Made by a program: the position numbers and the translations under genes. The notes under the pieces were generated by a model. The model made no database searches. It was not told the DNA's origin and saw only the letters and a list, made by a program, of their open reading frames with translations. From assembly GCA_029747015.1 (NCBI GenBank), contig JAKOGI010000106.1, positions 451,001-515,000 on the forward strand: a DNA stretch of 64,000 nt, in the 5' to 3' direction. Each line of letters starts with the position of its first letter. Position 1 is the first letter of the stretch. The DNA is from Carnegiea gigantea. Taxonomy: Eukaryota > Streptophyta > Magnoliopsida > Caryophyllales > Cactaceae. Of the stretch, positions 35,701 through 47,892 are shown in pieces.

Positions 35701-36349
35701 AGTCTAACTTAATGATAGGAGTATGGTTATGGCGTAACAAAAGTAAGATAAGTACATTAAGCAATTAGTCTCTAAAGTTGATGTGCTTACTACTCGCAAT
35801 AAGATATTTTGGAAGCTCAAATTGCCCAATAAGCTAGCTTTTTATCTACCTCTACTGGTAGACTTCCTAATAAGCCTGATATAGGGCACAATGCAATGCC
35901 ATGATTTAAGAGAGGGTAAGCAACTTGAGAGGTCAAAGAGGCTTAGCAATGATGCGAACTTGCATGATGAGAATGATGTTGTTGTTGAGAAATAGGTGTC
36001 TAATCCTTCTAATGATGTGAATGGTGATGTTGCGAGTGATGCCAATGATGTTCCTAAAGGTCCTAAACAAAACCTTTCCAACACCTTATACTCTGCCTTT
36101 GCCTTTCCCTCAAAGAATGGCTAATGTTAAACTTGATTTGTAATTTAGGAAGTTTTTAGATATCTTAAAGAAACTCTACCTTAATATTCCATTCACTAAT
36201 GCCTTGTTTCAAATGCGCTCTTATGCTAAGTTTTTGAAAGAGATTTCATTGAATAAAAGATAGTTAGAAGAATATCAGACTGTGGCATTGACTAAAGAAT
36301 GCAATGCCACGATCTAAAACAAGCTTCCCGCTAAACTTAAAAATTCTGG

Positions 36350-36660
36350 TAGTTTTTTCATCCCTTGCTTGATAGGGAATGTGCCTATTGATTATACCTT
36401 GTATGACTTAGGCTCAACAGTGAGCTTGATGCCTCTTTCTATGTGTGAAAAGTTAGATTTAGAAGAGATGGGATCCGCTACCATCTTCTTACAATTGGCG
36501 GACCATTTTATGAATACCCCATGGGTATTTTAGAGGATATCCCCATTAATATAGGAGATTTCTATGCCCCAGTTGACTTTATGATCATTAAGATAGAAGA
36601 GGATACACGCGCTCCAATCTTGGGAGGCCTTTCTTGGCCACCGCCTATTGCCATATTGAT
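36350..36660 (+). pseudogene. Athila protease remnant
   Basis: IPCLIGNVPIDYTLYDLGS, then SLMPLSMCEKL, fits the Athila aspartic protease (D-L-G active site). A frame shift follows within about 80 codons, at the flap region, and ILGGLSWPPP-like sequence ends the domain in another frame. Confidence 0.75.
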
Positions 36661-37299
36661 ATGAAAAATGGTAAGTTGTCGTTTGATGTGAGGGATGATC
36701 ACGTGGAATTTAACTTGCTTAAGGCATCTAAATTCCCTCCTATTTTTAATGAGTGTCATAGAGTTAATGTGGTTGATAGCTTAGTAAAGGAACGAGTCAG
36801 TAACCATGTTTCTAGTAACCCTCCTGAGTATTGTATGTTAAACGATGGTACTACTAAGGATAAGAATTTCGAAGTAGCAATGTGTGCTCAATTCTTGGAA
36901 ATCTGTCCACAAGTTCCACCCACGTATACTTTATCAAGGTGGAAGAGCTAGTGAGTGATGATAAGCCCCTTTTTAATGAGAAGCATGTGCCTAAGATAGA
37001 ATTGAAACCTGACCCTTCTTTTTTGAGGTATTAATTTCTTAGCCCTATTCCTACATATCCTGTGATTGTCATCATAAATCTAAGTGTTTTTCAGATTGAT
37101 TCTTTACTTAGAGTGCTTAGATTGCATCATAAGGCAATATGGTATACTATTGATGATCTTAAAGAAATTTACCTTCTGTGTGCATGCATCATATTTCAGT
37201 AGAAGGTGACCATAAGGCCTCAATTGAACACCAAAGAAGGTTGAATCCTAATATAAAAGAGTTGGTAAAAAAGAAAGTTCCGAAATTGCTTAAGGCCAG

Positions 37300-37980
37300 T
37301 ATTTTCTACCCTATCTTCGACAGTAAGTAGGTAAGCCCAATCTATGCTGTGCCTAAGAAAGAAAAGATGATGGTTGTGAAGAACGAGAACAAGGAGTTGA
37401 TTCTTACTCGGACAGTCACGAGTTGGCGAATGTGCATTAACTATAGGAAGTTGAACAAGGCCATCTATAAGACAATTTTTCCCTTCTCTTTATTGACCAA
37501 ATGCTTGAAAGGTTGTCCAAGAAATCTAAATTTTGCTACATAGATACGTATTCAAGGTTTTTCCAAATCCTTATCCACCCTGGTGACTAAGAATGTACCA
37601 TTTTCACTTGTTCATAGGGTATGCTTGCATATACGAAGAAGTCATTTGGGCTATGCAATGGCCCCACCACCTTTCAATGTTATATGATGGCCATTTTCTC
37701 TGATTTTATTGAGAACGTTATGGAGGTGTTCATGGATGATTTTGCTATGTATGGTACATCTTTTGACGTTTGCTAGAATAATTTATCCAATGTGTTAAAA
37801 AGACGTGACGATATAAATTTGGTCTTAAATTGGAAAAAGTGCCATTTTATAGTACAAGCGGGGGTTGTTCTAGGTCATATTATTTCCAATAAGGGCATTG
37901 AAGTTAACAACACAAAGTTAGAGGTGAGTGAGAAATTGTCACTACCAAATTCTATGAAAGTATAAGGAATTTTCTTGGAC
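37300..37980 (+). pseudogene. Athila reverse transcriptase remnant
   Basis: VKNENKELILTRTVTSWRMC, then INYRKLNKAIYK (37349-37543), is the start of the RT domain. AMAPPPFNVI-like sequence follows, and VFMDDFAMYGTSFD at about 37726-37767 carries the catalytic FMDD. Both aspartates remain, but the domain is split by shifts and stops. Confidence 0.85.
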
Positions 37981-38085
37981 ATATTAGTTTTACTGCTGGT
38001 TCATCAGGGATTTTTCAAAAATAGCAAAACCTCTCACCAAATTGGTTGCTAAAGATGTGTCTTTTGACTTTAATGAGGAATATTT

Positions 38086-38607
38086 GTGTGCTTTTCTCAG
38101 GTCGAAAGAGGCTTTGATTTCAACTCTTATAATGCAAATTGTAGATTAACAGCGTCCCTTTTGAGGTATGATGCTAGTGACTATGCATTGGAAGCAGCTT
38201 TGAGGCAAAGGAAGAGCAACAAATCATATGCCATCTACTATGAAAGCTATACTTTAGATGAGGCTCAAGTGAACTATGCCACCATGGGAAAGGAGTTTCT
38301 AACGGTTATATTTGGCTTAGAGAAATTTTAGCCCTACTTGATCAATTACAAAGTGATTGTTTTCTGCTATCATAAAACATTGAAGCACCTTTTGAAGAAG
38401 TTTGACTCTAAACCTTGCCTCATTCGATGGGTTCTTCTCTTCCAAGAGTTTGATTTGGATATTTGTGGTAAGGATAGGCTAGAGAATGTGATCACCAATC
38501 ATTTGTCCCGCTTGGGCCCCAAGGTCATTCCTATGGGAGAGTTCCCCATAGATGATTCATTCGTAGAAGACCAACACCTTACTATTTCTCACCAAGCCAT
38601 TCCCTGA
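38086..38607 (+). pseudogene. Athila RNase H remnant
   Basis: Two open stretches in one frame give LRYDASDYALEAALRQRK, then YYESYTLDEAQVNYATMGKE and FQEFDLDICGKDRLENVI. These match the gypsy RNase H, with the D of DASDYA as the first catalytic residue. A single stop (38329-38331) separates the two stretches. Confidence 0.85.
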
Positions 38608-38639
38608 CATGCCGATTTGGTGAATTATAAAGTATGTGG

Positions 38640-39670
38640 AGTATTGCCCTCGAGTTGTTATATCCATAAAAGAAGTAGTTCTGAGCCGATGCTAAGTATT
38701 ATGCATAGAAGGAGCCTCTACTCTACAAGCATTATGAATATGGTATCTATACAAAATGTTTGTTGGAGGATGAGGTCTACAATGTCCTTCACCATTGCCA
38801 TGCCTTAACTTATGGTGGACACTTTAGTTCGGACAAGGCTATTGCCAAAGTTCTTCAAGCAGGCTTCTATTTGCCTACTTTCTTCAAGGATGCGAGGAAG
38901 TTTGTGACGACCTATAACTGATGTAAAGAATGGGGAATATTTCAAGGAGGCTTGAGATGCCTCAAAGTGGGATTCTTGAGGTGGAACTTTTTGATGTGTG
39001 GAGAATTCACCTTATGGTCCATTTCCTCTTTTTCATAACAATCTCTACATCCTTGTAGTGGTTGATTATGTCTTAAAATGGATGGAGGCTGTTACTGCCC
39101 CTAGTAATGATTCCAAGGTGGTGATCAAATTCCTTAAAAAGAAAATTTTCATAAGATTCGTCACCCCAAGGGCTCTTTTAAGTGAGAACAAACCCCTAGA
39201 GTCTCTCTCAAAGAAATATGGAGTTTTCTACAAAGTCGCTACACCTTACCACCCTTAAATAAGTGGCCAAGTTGAGCTATCCAACCGAGGGTTAAAGAGT
39301 ATTTTGGAGAAAATAGTTGATCGGTCCTGAAAAGATTGGTCCTTGAAACATAATGATGCTCTATGGGCATACACTGCTTATAAAACTCCCCTAGGCACTA
39401 CTACATATCAGCTAGTGTTTGAAAAGTCGTTCCATTTGCCAATTGAATTAGACCACAAGGAATGTTGGGCTATTTAAATGCTCAATTTTGATCTTAGGAC
39501 GGCTAGAGAGAGGAGAGTGTTGCAACTTAATAAGCTTGATAAGTTGACGTTGGAGGCCTATGATAGTTCCAAGATCTACAAGGAGAGAACCAAGCATTGG
39601 CGTGACAAGAACATCTTAGAAAAGTCGTTTGAAGAAGGTGGCATGGTTCTTTGTTCAATTCAAAGTTAAG
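38640..39670 (+). pseudogene. Athila integrase remnant
   Basis: LFDVWRIHLMVHFLF near 38978-39020 is the core start, with the first catalytic Asp replaced by His. The remainder is HNDALWAYTAYKTPLGTTTY, then LPIELDHKECWAI, and MLNFDLRTARERRVLQLNKL at 39478, which is the usual Athila integrase C-terminal region. It is inactive as written. Confidence 0.8.
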
Positions 39671-40650
39671 ATTGTTTCCAGGCAAGATGAGATCGTGATG
39701 GTTCCACCATTTCAAGTCACCAAGGTCTCTCCTCATGGTGCAATGGAGATGTAGAGTGAATCCATAAATTCATTTAAGGTTAATGGACATTGATTTAAGC
39801 CTTACTTTGTGAAGGAACCCATTGATAAGACCGCTATTTATACTCTCACTGACCCGATTCAAGAATAAAGAAGGAAAGTCGAGCTCTCGTCCCTAAAATA
39901 GCGCTTCCTGAGAGGCAATCCAAGTTATTTTATAGCTTTCTTTTTCTTTTTATCTTTGTTGTATGTAGCTCTTAGGGTATTTTTTTTAAAAAAAAGGGAT
40001 AGAGAACAAAAAAGGGTTGAGACATAGTCTACCATGGCCTATCCACCGTTTAAAGCATGACCAGTGGAGTAAAAAGTCAAAAAGTCAAGTGTTAAGGTTG
40101 ATCACAGATAGTTCGTGACCGGGATTATGGTTCGTGGCCAAACCCAGCCCATAAAATAAAAAGAAAGCAGATGGAGGGCATAACAGAGGGTCCATGATGG
40201 GGAGCACGGTCCTTGGTGATCCCCAATCACCCGCGGTCAAGGGATTTTGACTCGAAAAATCCCCCTTTCTTCATTGTTCTTCTTCCTCTTGACTTCATCT
40301 CTCTCTAAACCTCTCCTTCTCTCTCTATGAACTCCATAACCACACCTTCAAATCCATCCATTCTTCCTCTGTTGCAACTTTAGATTCTTTTAAATTTCAT
40401 CTCGTTCCTCTTCCTTCTTCCAAATTCCCTAAAACTTTCCACCTACATTTCACCACCTTCTTCCCTATCTTCTTTAATTTGAAACCCTTTACCCCCACTC
40501 TTTAGCTTCACTCTTCTTCATTCCAATTTCTTCATTTTATCCATTAATCTTCTTTCCTTCAACCTCCATTACCACCAATTCTTTTAATTTCTCTATTTTC
40601 TCTCCCCTCTTCTTCTCCCACATCCTCTATTGTTGAGGATTCTTGAATAT
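39671..40650 (+). other. Athila spacer between pol and the 3' ORF
   Basis: This is non-coding, pyrimidine-rich sequence (40260-40630) with no recognised domain. It occupies the usual long gap after pol in Athila elements. Confidence 0.6.
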
Positions 40651-41890
40651 GTTCCACTTTACTCCCAAAACTTGTTCTAATGGAATGAAAAACATGGGCA
40701 AAGACTGCTCAGGGAGTAGGGACATCAAGAGAAGCACTAGAGAGGCCAACACAAACATTCCACACATCCAGCAACACTAAGACCCGAGGTAATGCTCCTC
40801 ACCCTCTTAGTTTAACTAATCTAGGTCATATTGCTGATTTTAATACATTGAATAGTAGACTAGATACTTCAATGAGGATTTATTGACCAACTTAGTTTGG
40901 TGGATGATATTTGTTAGTTGTTTGCTCAGGTTGGCATGGGCCAATTTTTGGAGACTTAGGGTCACACTTATAGAGACCTAACACTTGAATTTCTAAGAAC
41001 TTTGCACATTGAGGTCACTAGTGGTCCACATTCTCAGCAAGGTTATAATTCTTTCTACTTAAACAGGAGTCTTATGAAGTGAATTTAATGGCCTTCAATG
41101 ACATCTTTGGTATTCCACATAGTTTGGACTTACTATATTGTCGTGTTCCCCAAGAGTTTAACCCGACTTCTTTTTGATATAAAATTACAGGGGACTATCT
41201 GTATGATTCTAGTCATTCTGAAGGCACGATCATTAGAAACCGCTGTATTTGAATGGCCCAGAGGTTGTTAACTTGTGGTCTATTTGCTAAGGAGGGTAGT
41301 TCAAATGTGCCCTACATGTTGGAATTGTATTTCATATCTAGCGTAATGGATGGCACCAGTATTGACCCAGGATCTTTCTTCGCAACTAGTGCGACTATAA
41401 GAACCACTAGGAGGATTGTGACTGGGGCCTCGTTACCCCCATTTCTAGGTCCGTTAAAGGTGACCCTATTCCCAATATTAGAGTTCGAGGGTCCGGGCAA
41501 CTAAAGATGACCGATTTTGAGCAATTGAAATTTTGTAAGGTGGAAGCTGGTCAAGTATGTTAGATATACCCCAGGAATCAGCTTATGCGTCTTCCTAATA
41601 TTGAGCATACCACTCTTCTAGGCCGAGCTTATCCCTACTTTTACCCAGTGATGAAGAGGTGCTTCACCCTGCACGCCAACCTCCCTCATCTAGTAACCAT
41701 GGAGCCTCTAGTTCTTGTCAACCGTTCTCCTCCCATGATCTTAATGATGTGCATGCTATCCTTAAGTTCATCCAAGAAAAGCAAGTGTCCCCATGAGCTT
41801 ATATCTAACCTGATAATGCCGCCCTCTGTGACTTTGTTCAAGAGGGGCATAATGATGATTGCATCCTAAAATCAATAGTTCCAGGACTTT
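40650..41890 (+). pseudogene. Athila 3' ORF (envelope position) remnant
   Basis: The open part (41253-41504) reads MAQRLLTCGLFAKEGSSNVP, then LELYFISSVMDGTSIDPGSF. It corresponds to the conserved part of the Athila ORF downstream of pol (a block of aromatic residues, then D/GTPIDSGSF-like). The flanking sequence is in other frames. Function in any Athila is unproven; the envelope idea rests only on position. Confidence 0.65.
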
Positions 41891-43751
41891 AGGGCTTGTT
41901 TAGAGACTTGGAGAGATTGGCATATCTCATATGACCAACCAAACCCTCCCTCTCCCCCTCCTTTTCTAGTGCCTTTTGTTACCTCCCCATTCCTAATTGT
42001 TTCTATGTGCTTGCATTAAGGGCAATGCTTTGTCCAAGCATGGGGGAGTTGAATTGATTGAGATTGATGTTGTCCAATGACGCCTTGATTATGTAGATGT
42101 GTATATATTGTATATGATTGCATTATGATTTCTTTTAGGGGGTAATATGTAGTTAGATCATGAAGTTAGCGCTTTTTGGTTTTTTTTTCCATAGTTTTGC
42201 ATCTTTCTTGGATTTAGGTTGTTAGAACATATAGGTTGGTTTTGTATTTTTTGATTAACTTCAAATATGATCACATAAAAATATTCTAAAAAGTTTTTTT
42301 AAAAAAACCTCCGATGATGAAATTTGTAGTCTAGGTGGTCTTCTTTGGCTTGATATGATTCTTTGATATGCCTAATTGTGAATAAAAGTGTTCGAAAATG
42401 AGTCTTTGAAAATATGTTTTGCATTTTGACCATATATTGAATGGGAGTTGATTGTCCAATGAATCTTTGAATGAATGTTGTCATATGACTCCTAATGAGC
42501 GAGTTACGATCATGGTACATGTCCCGCATGGCTTTGAGCTTTAAAAGACTAATTCATCAATGTGTCTCTTTACCTTTTCTTGAGGGACTCTTCCTAGGCA
42601 TCATTTCTATGGATCTTGCTTTGACTCTCATTCAGGATCACACTTAGCATATGCATTTAGTTAAAATGATTGAAGCATTCTTTGTATTATTGAGCCACAT
42701 TGATCAAATAGACACCTTGTTATGCATGATATACCCCTTGATGGTTCCTTTGGCCCTTAACCCATGTTAGTTTATGTGAACTTTCATACATAGTGCTTGG
42801 CCAAATAAATATCCCTCGGCCAAACGCATATCTTACCCTTTAGTAAAGACAATTGAGTTTCACTTCATGATATTGTGATTGGGAGCTAGTGCGAGGGTTA
42901 TTGAGATCTTCTGGTGGTTGGTTAGGTTTGTTTGGTGTAATGAGGGATTTGCGCACTTTTGTTAATATAAGAGATCCCTTGTCTTGATAATGGATTGGTT
43001 GTTATGATTTGTTGGAGAAGTGTTGAAAAGTACTTAATGTTTATTTTTATGGCCTTTCTCTTTGAGAACGAAAAAAAAATCTAAAAAAATCGAAAGAGAA
43101 TAAAAGAGTTTGGCATTGTTGGATTGTATATATTTACTTTTGAGGTTCAACACCTTCTTCCCATGTGATTAATATAAGGGGATTTGATTATATATTTGCA
43201 TTATATTAGTTTGGGGGGTAAATCTCATTAGAAATGGGGAGATTTTAGTTTTGCTCTTAGTCTCTAACTTTCAACTCCACTTCTTAACCTTTACCATAGC
43301 CTATTTCAACCTATATCAAAGTTATCACGATTTCCTAATGTGTTTTGCATTCTATTGGTAGCGAATTGGAGAGTCTTAGTAAGCTTATAGTATATTTGAA
43401 TTTTTGAAATGAGAATTAAGAGAACTTTACTGTGCTTTAAACACATGAGAGAAGAGTGTCACATGACCAAAGTGGGGCTCTACTAGTATTTCTAGCTCTA
43501 TCTATTCCACGTGCTAATGTGACGAGATGATTTGGGTGATTGATTCAAAATTTGACATTATGGTCTTTAAGGATTTTTCGAACACTCCATTCTCCTATTT
43601 GTTTCCTAAATGTTTTAATCACTTCTATGATAACTTTAGGTTGGTTTTACCAATGAAGATGCTACTAATGTCTTGCCCGAGGAGGCTGTGAATAAAAGTT
43701 TTTCGTCTATGATTGCTTAGGGACAAGAAATGGTTTAAGCATGGGGGAGTT
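41890..43751 (+). other. Athila 3' non-coding region with two PPT-like sites
   Basis: The sequence CAAGCATGGGGGAGTT appears at about 42035, and AAGCATGGGGGAGTTTGCTA at about 43738. Only the second abuts the 3' LTR (43752) and is the functional PPT position. The 1.7 kb in between is AT-rich without a recognised gene. Confidence 0.7.
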
Positions 43752-44335
43752 TGCTAAGTGCTTCAAAAATGCATTGAGTTGGGGTCATTTGCTAGTATTT
43801 CCTAAGGAATTGCAAGCCTTGAAGTATGATTTACGTCCCTATTCCCATTTTATGCTTAAGTATGTTTGTTTAATTTATTTTGTAGGTTCTAAGGCCTTTT
43901 GCCTCGACCTTAACCCTTAAGTGGATGTGAATTTGACTCGCCATGGAGACCCCTTGTCACATATGTCCATGGCGCAAAGAAAAAAAGGAACTTAAAGACA
44001 GAGGCGACCATGGTTAGCCCGTAGTGGAGGTCACAGTCCGTGGTGGCCTATAACTGCTATGCCTCTTTGTTTTCTTTTGATTTTGTGGTTAAGAATGCCC
44101 GGTTATTGCTATTCGAAGGTGTGCTCGGCTGCTCAATAGGGCATATCTACTCATATGATCACTTATCTCTCTCCTCAATTCAACCTTTGCTAGTCATTTT
44201 AGAGTAAAAAGAAGATTAGATAGAAGGAAATTCCAAGTCGGATGCTTTGAATATTGAAAGATCATTTGAGGAATCTCCATTGTTGCTAAGCATTTTTCTT
44301 TCTTTTACTTCTTGAATTCCATTTAGATGCTGTTC
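43752..44335 (+). repeat. Athila-like 3' LTR, truncated
   Basis: It starts TGCTAAGTGCTTC right after the PPT. It aligns with the first half of the 5' LTR and stops near TTCTAGTC, about 584 of 1,253 bp. The host LTR follows directly. Confidence 0.8.
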
Positions 44336-44339
44336 TAGT

Positions 44340-44783
44340 CAATTTTAAGCTTTGAGCTAACAATAAATGAATATGGATGAAGTTGCTTGGTAATACCTTC
44401 TCTTCTTCTCTCTTTGATTCTCATTCTCTAGTATGGGTATTGTTGAAAATGGCATTTTTATTGATGATTGATTTCCTTGTCAAATTAATTGATCTTTTTA
44501 ATAAGAGCAAGTTAGGCAAAAGTTTTGGCATTATGATGGGCTATTGTATTATTTTACCTATGAATGTCAATATTACACTATTTTAAATGAGTCCTGAGCA
44601 TGGTTTGACATAATTTAGTCTTCATTTAGTTGTTTGAGTTTTGTTAAGATTCTATTTATTTATTTTATTTTCTTTCTTGGATTAGACAATTTATTTAATA
44701 CTATTTGAAAGCTAATAATTTTAGTTGAATGATTTATTTCCTGTGTGCTTATGGCTAATATTTTACTTTAAAAGTCATGTACA
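44340..44783 (+). repeat. middle LTR, second part
   Basis: From AATTTTAAGCTTTGAGC to GTCATGTACA it continues the LTR interrupted at 33140. GTTGCTTGGTAAT, GTCAAATTAATTGAT and TAATATTTTACTTT are shared with the first LTR (27990-28520). About ten bases at the junction are lost or blurred. Confidence 0.85.
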
Positions 44784-44788
44784 ATTTT

Positions 44789-44808
44789 TGGCACCGTTGT
44801 CGGGGTTG
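44789..44808 (+). promoter_or_regulatory. primer binding site of unit 2, tRNA-Asp type
   Basis: TGGCACCGTTGTCGGGGTTG lies five bases after the LTR end and differs at few positions from the TGGCGCCGTTGCCGGGGA signature. Unit 1 lacks most of this site. Confidence 0.85.
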
Positions 44809-47800
44809 CCGGCATGAGATTAAGTCACATTTTCCTTTCTATTTTATCCTTTCTTACTAGTTGTATATATTCTAATTTTGTTTTTGTTTGTTTCCTTATT
44901 AGCGGTGGCTTCGTGTATTTTGCTTTCCCTTGAAAAAATTAAAAAAATTATAAAAATTTTAAAATTTTAAAAATTGGAAAATTTTAAAAATCCTAAAAAA
45001 ATTGAAAATTTTTGAATTTGTTTCAAAAAATATGGCCATTTTGTTTCCCTCAATATGAGCATGAAGTATTTTAGAGATATTTGAGTAGATTGGATGACTT
45101 TTGTGCTAAATGTGTTGATCAATATTTTGACAACGAGAAAATTTGGTAAGTGATTTTTAAGGGTCTTAATGATGATTTGTCGGGGTCATGTTAAGACTCT
45201 GTAACCTGCAGGCTTAGGATGTTTATCAGCTAGGACTCTTGATGAAATTTGAGATTTCTTTTAATATTTAGCTCATTATACTTGGAAGTATGACAATGCT
45301 AGAGGGATCTTTACTTAACCCATTACCGACCCTTATATGATGCATGCTACACCTTTGGATGAGAGTCATTAGGGGCTATATCTTATGAGCAGCCTCATTT
45401 TTCATGTTCTCTTGTTTCATGTGATTATTGCTATTCTTTTGCTCATGATGTTGATTCTTATCCACTACTTGGTAGACCACATAGATTAGAGGCATTGGCT
45501 ACCTTTAACAGGAGCTATACTTACATGATTTAATTAAGACCGACCTTAAGTTAGGCTCTCCTACATTTAAGGTCAAGTCTTATGAGGATCTTGATGTTAG
45601 AAGTAAGGCATTGATTCCTCTTGACCATAATTTTTATGATGATACACAATTGGACGACCTTGAGGAATTGAGTGATTCCTTATCTTCTTTAGCCATTGTA
45701 CCCTCCTTAGAGTTTAGCATAGTTAGTGACACCCTTAAAGGTAGTATGCTCATTCATGATTTTCCTCTTCCTTTGGCTTCCTTAGGAGAACCTGAGGAGG
45801 GAGATAGAGTTGAGTTCTAATGCTACCGCTAATGATTAGTGTGGCATATTTGTGAGTCAGGTGATGCCTTTTATGAGGAGCATTCACTTGAGGAGCCTTA
45901 CATTATGGAATTGAGTGAGGTTACTCCTCCTATGGAGCTTGTTGATCCCATTCACCCCTTCTTCCCTTCCCGTTTTGTAGAGTCTGAAACTTTTGTACTT
46001 AGTAGTCATTGTTTCAATTAGGCGGTTGATGAGATTGTTTCATAGAGAGATTTGATAATCACATGAAGTAGAGGACTTAACTTTAGGCCATCATTTAGGT
46101 ATTTATTTTAGTATTTCATTTGGTTGGCTTTACCTAAGTCTTCTCCCCCTCCCCTTTAGAGATGTTGGACTTCTCCTAGGACATATAAGCCACTGTAGAT
46201 GGTTTATGCATTCATATAGTCACATCATTATTATACCATTGATTTGTGTGTCTAATTTTGCATATACACATCTCTCATTTGATTAAGCTTAGAGCTTTGA
46301 TAAGCTTAAGAGGGTCTTAAGTTACATTCCACGTATGCAATATACTCAGGGCACACCTCTTCTGTCTTACTACTTCCATTTTTGTGAGATTGTTTTCGAT
46401 TATTAGACAAGTTGTTACGAACTTGGTCGGTTTTAATATGAGTAGCAACTTGTAAGCCGAGATGGAGTGGTTAATGCTCCATATACCTCCTTGACACCAT
46501 TTTAGTATAGTTTAGGAGCACCTAGCACCTAACCGGGTATGATCATTCCACCCCTTCCCTCTTCTCTTTTTTCTTTTTTTTATTTTTATTTACATAGTTG
46601 TGGATATTTAGGTGTGTGATTGTGTGGGTGAACGATTTTAAAATGAAATATGGAATTTATTAAGCTGAGTTTGCTATGATAACCCTTGTTTGTTTAGTGT
46701 GTTTTGGTTTATTAGTACTGTGGTTTTGTTTTGTAAATATGTGTTAGTGTTTTCTTTGGTTTTGTGCATTTTTGCTTAGGAGGTTTTGTTTTTGTTTTGC
46801 CTTGTGTTTTATTCATACATACTTGTGAATTTGTGTTGGGTTTGCAGTTGTGTTGCTTATGTGATTGTTGCTTGGTGCCTTAGTTCTCACAATGAGGACA
46901 TCGTGATGTTTTGGTATAGGGATGAAGCGCACACTTGTATATATTTTTTGAAAATTATGAAAAATCCAAGAAGATTTTTATTTTTTTTTGGATTTGTATG
47001 CTTTCTTAGGTGATTATGATGCCTTGTTGCTAGGTGATTAAGTTATATATAAATAGAGTTTGCATTATGAGATATCTAGTTGAGGACGCATAATCTATTT
47101 TTCATAATATTTTTATCTCATATGTGTGAATTTGTGCCTACATTGCTCATTTCATCATCAATTGTTCGAGTCTTGTTGTTAAATTGGCATTTAAAATTTT
47201 TATTATTGAAGTTCCCTTCTAAGCTCTTGAAAATGCAAAAACAAAAAGGAAAAACTCCTAAAATGTGAACAAAAACCCCGATACCAATGTTCAAAGCCAC
47301 TATCTTTGTTTAATTGAATGGTTTGAGTATGTCTTATTTTACCTGATTACACATCTGTTTAGGTAATGAAATAAGTCAATTAGGTAAAAAAAATGGAAAT
47401 TATTTCAATGTTAGTAACTTGATTCATAAGGATTGACATAGATTTGCACATGCACCCAGGTGTACATGTCATTGCATATTGTTATATGGGCTTAAAAATA
47501 ACAATTCAAATACATATTATGACTTAGATTGCCTTTCAATTATACATTCTATTTATATATAATTTGGTGACCTAGATACTAGGGTGTAGTAATTGCCTAA
47601 GTTGTGTACATAATTTCCTCATCACTAGTATATATGATCATGTTTTGAAAAATCCAAAAAGAAAACTTCGTTGTTTTTAAAAAGATTTTGTGGGTATTTC
47701 ACTTGAAGACCCTCATGAGACTCAGTCATTCCCTTGGGAAACAGAGGAGTTTAAAGGGCTTGCTGCATATGCTAAATGTAATCGTGATTCCTACGAAAGT

Positions 47801-47892
47801 GATTTACGATTTTATTTTCCTTATTTTTCATTTCTTATTATGTAACTTAGTTTGTTTTACTCGAGAACAAGTAAAATTAGGTGTGGGGTATT
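44809..47892 (+). mobile_element. internal region 2 of the compound element
   Basis: It is collinear with internal region 1: GCATGAGATTAAGTCACATT at the start, gag-like sequence at 45060-45260, the acidic ORF at 45611-46021, CTCACAATGAGGACATCG near 46888, and a purine tract ATTAGGTGTGGGG before the last LTR. Divergence from region 1 includes many substitutions and indels, so the two units are not a recent duplication. Confidence 0.75.
45611..46021 (+). pseudogene. acidic ORF of unknown function, unit 2
   Basis: Two open stretches in one frame (45611-45820, 45839-46021) carry DTQLDDLEELSDSLSSLA, then MELSEVTPPMELVDPI and FVESETFVL. The 16-residue block MELSEVTPPMELVDPI is identical in unit 1. 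I do not recognise the family. Confidence 0.55.

Larger units (their letters stand above)
33141..44338 (+). mobile_element. Athila-like Ty3/gypsy element nested in the middle LTR
   Basis: It has a 1,253-bp 5' LTR, a tRNA-Asp-type primer site, gag, protease, RT with FMDD, RNase H, integrase, an additional ORF after pol, a PPT and a truncated 3' LTR. The extra ORF resembles the Athila ORF in the envelope position. Stops and frameshifts are frequent, so it is inactive. The right boundary is blurred by short similarity between Athila and host LTR sequence (GTCAATTTT). Confidence 0.85.
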
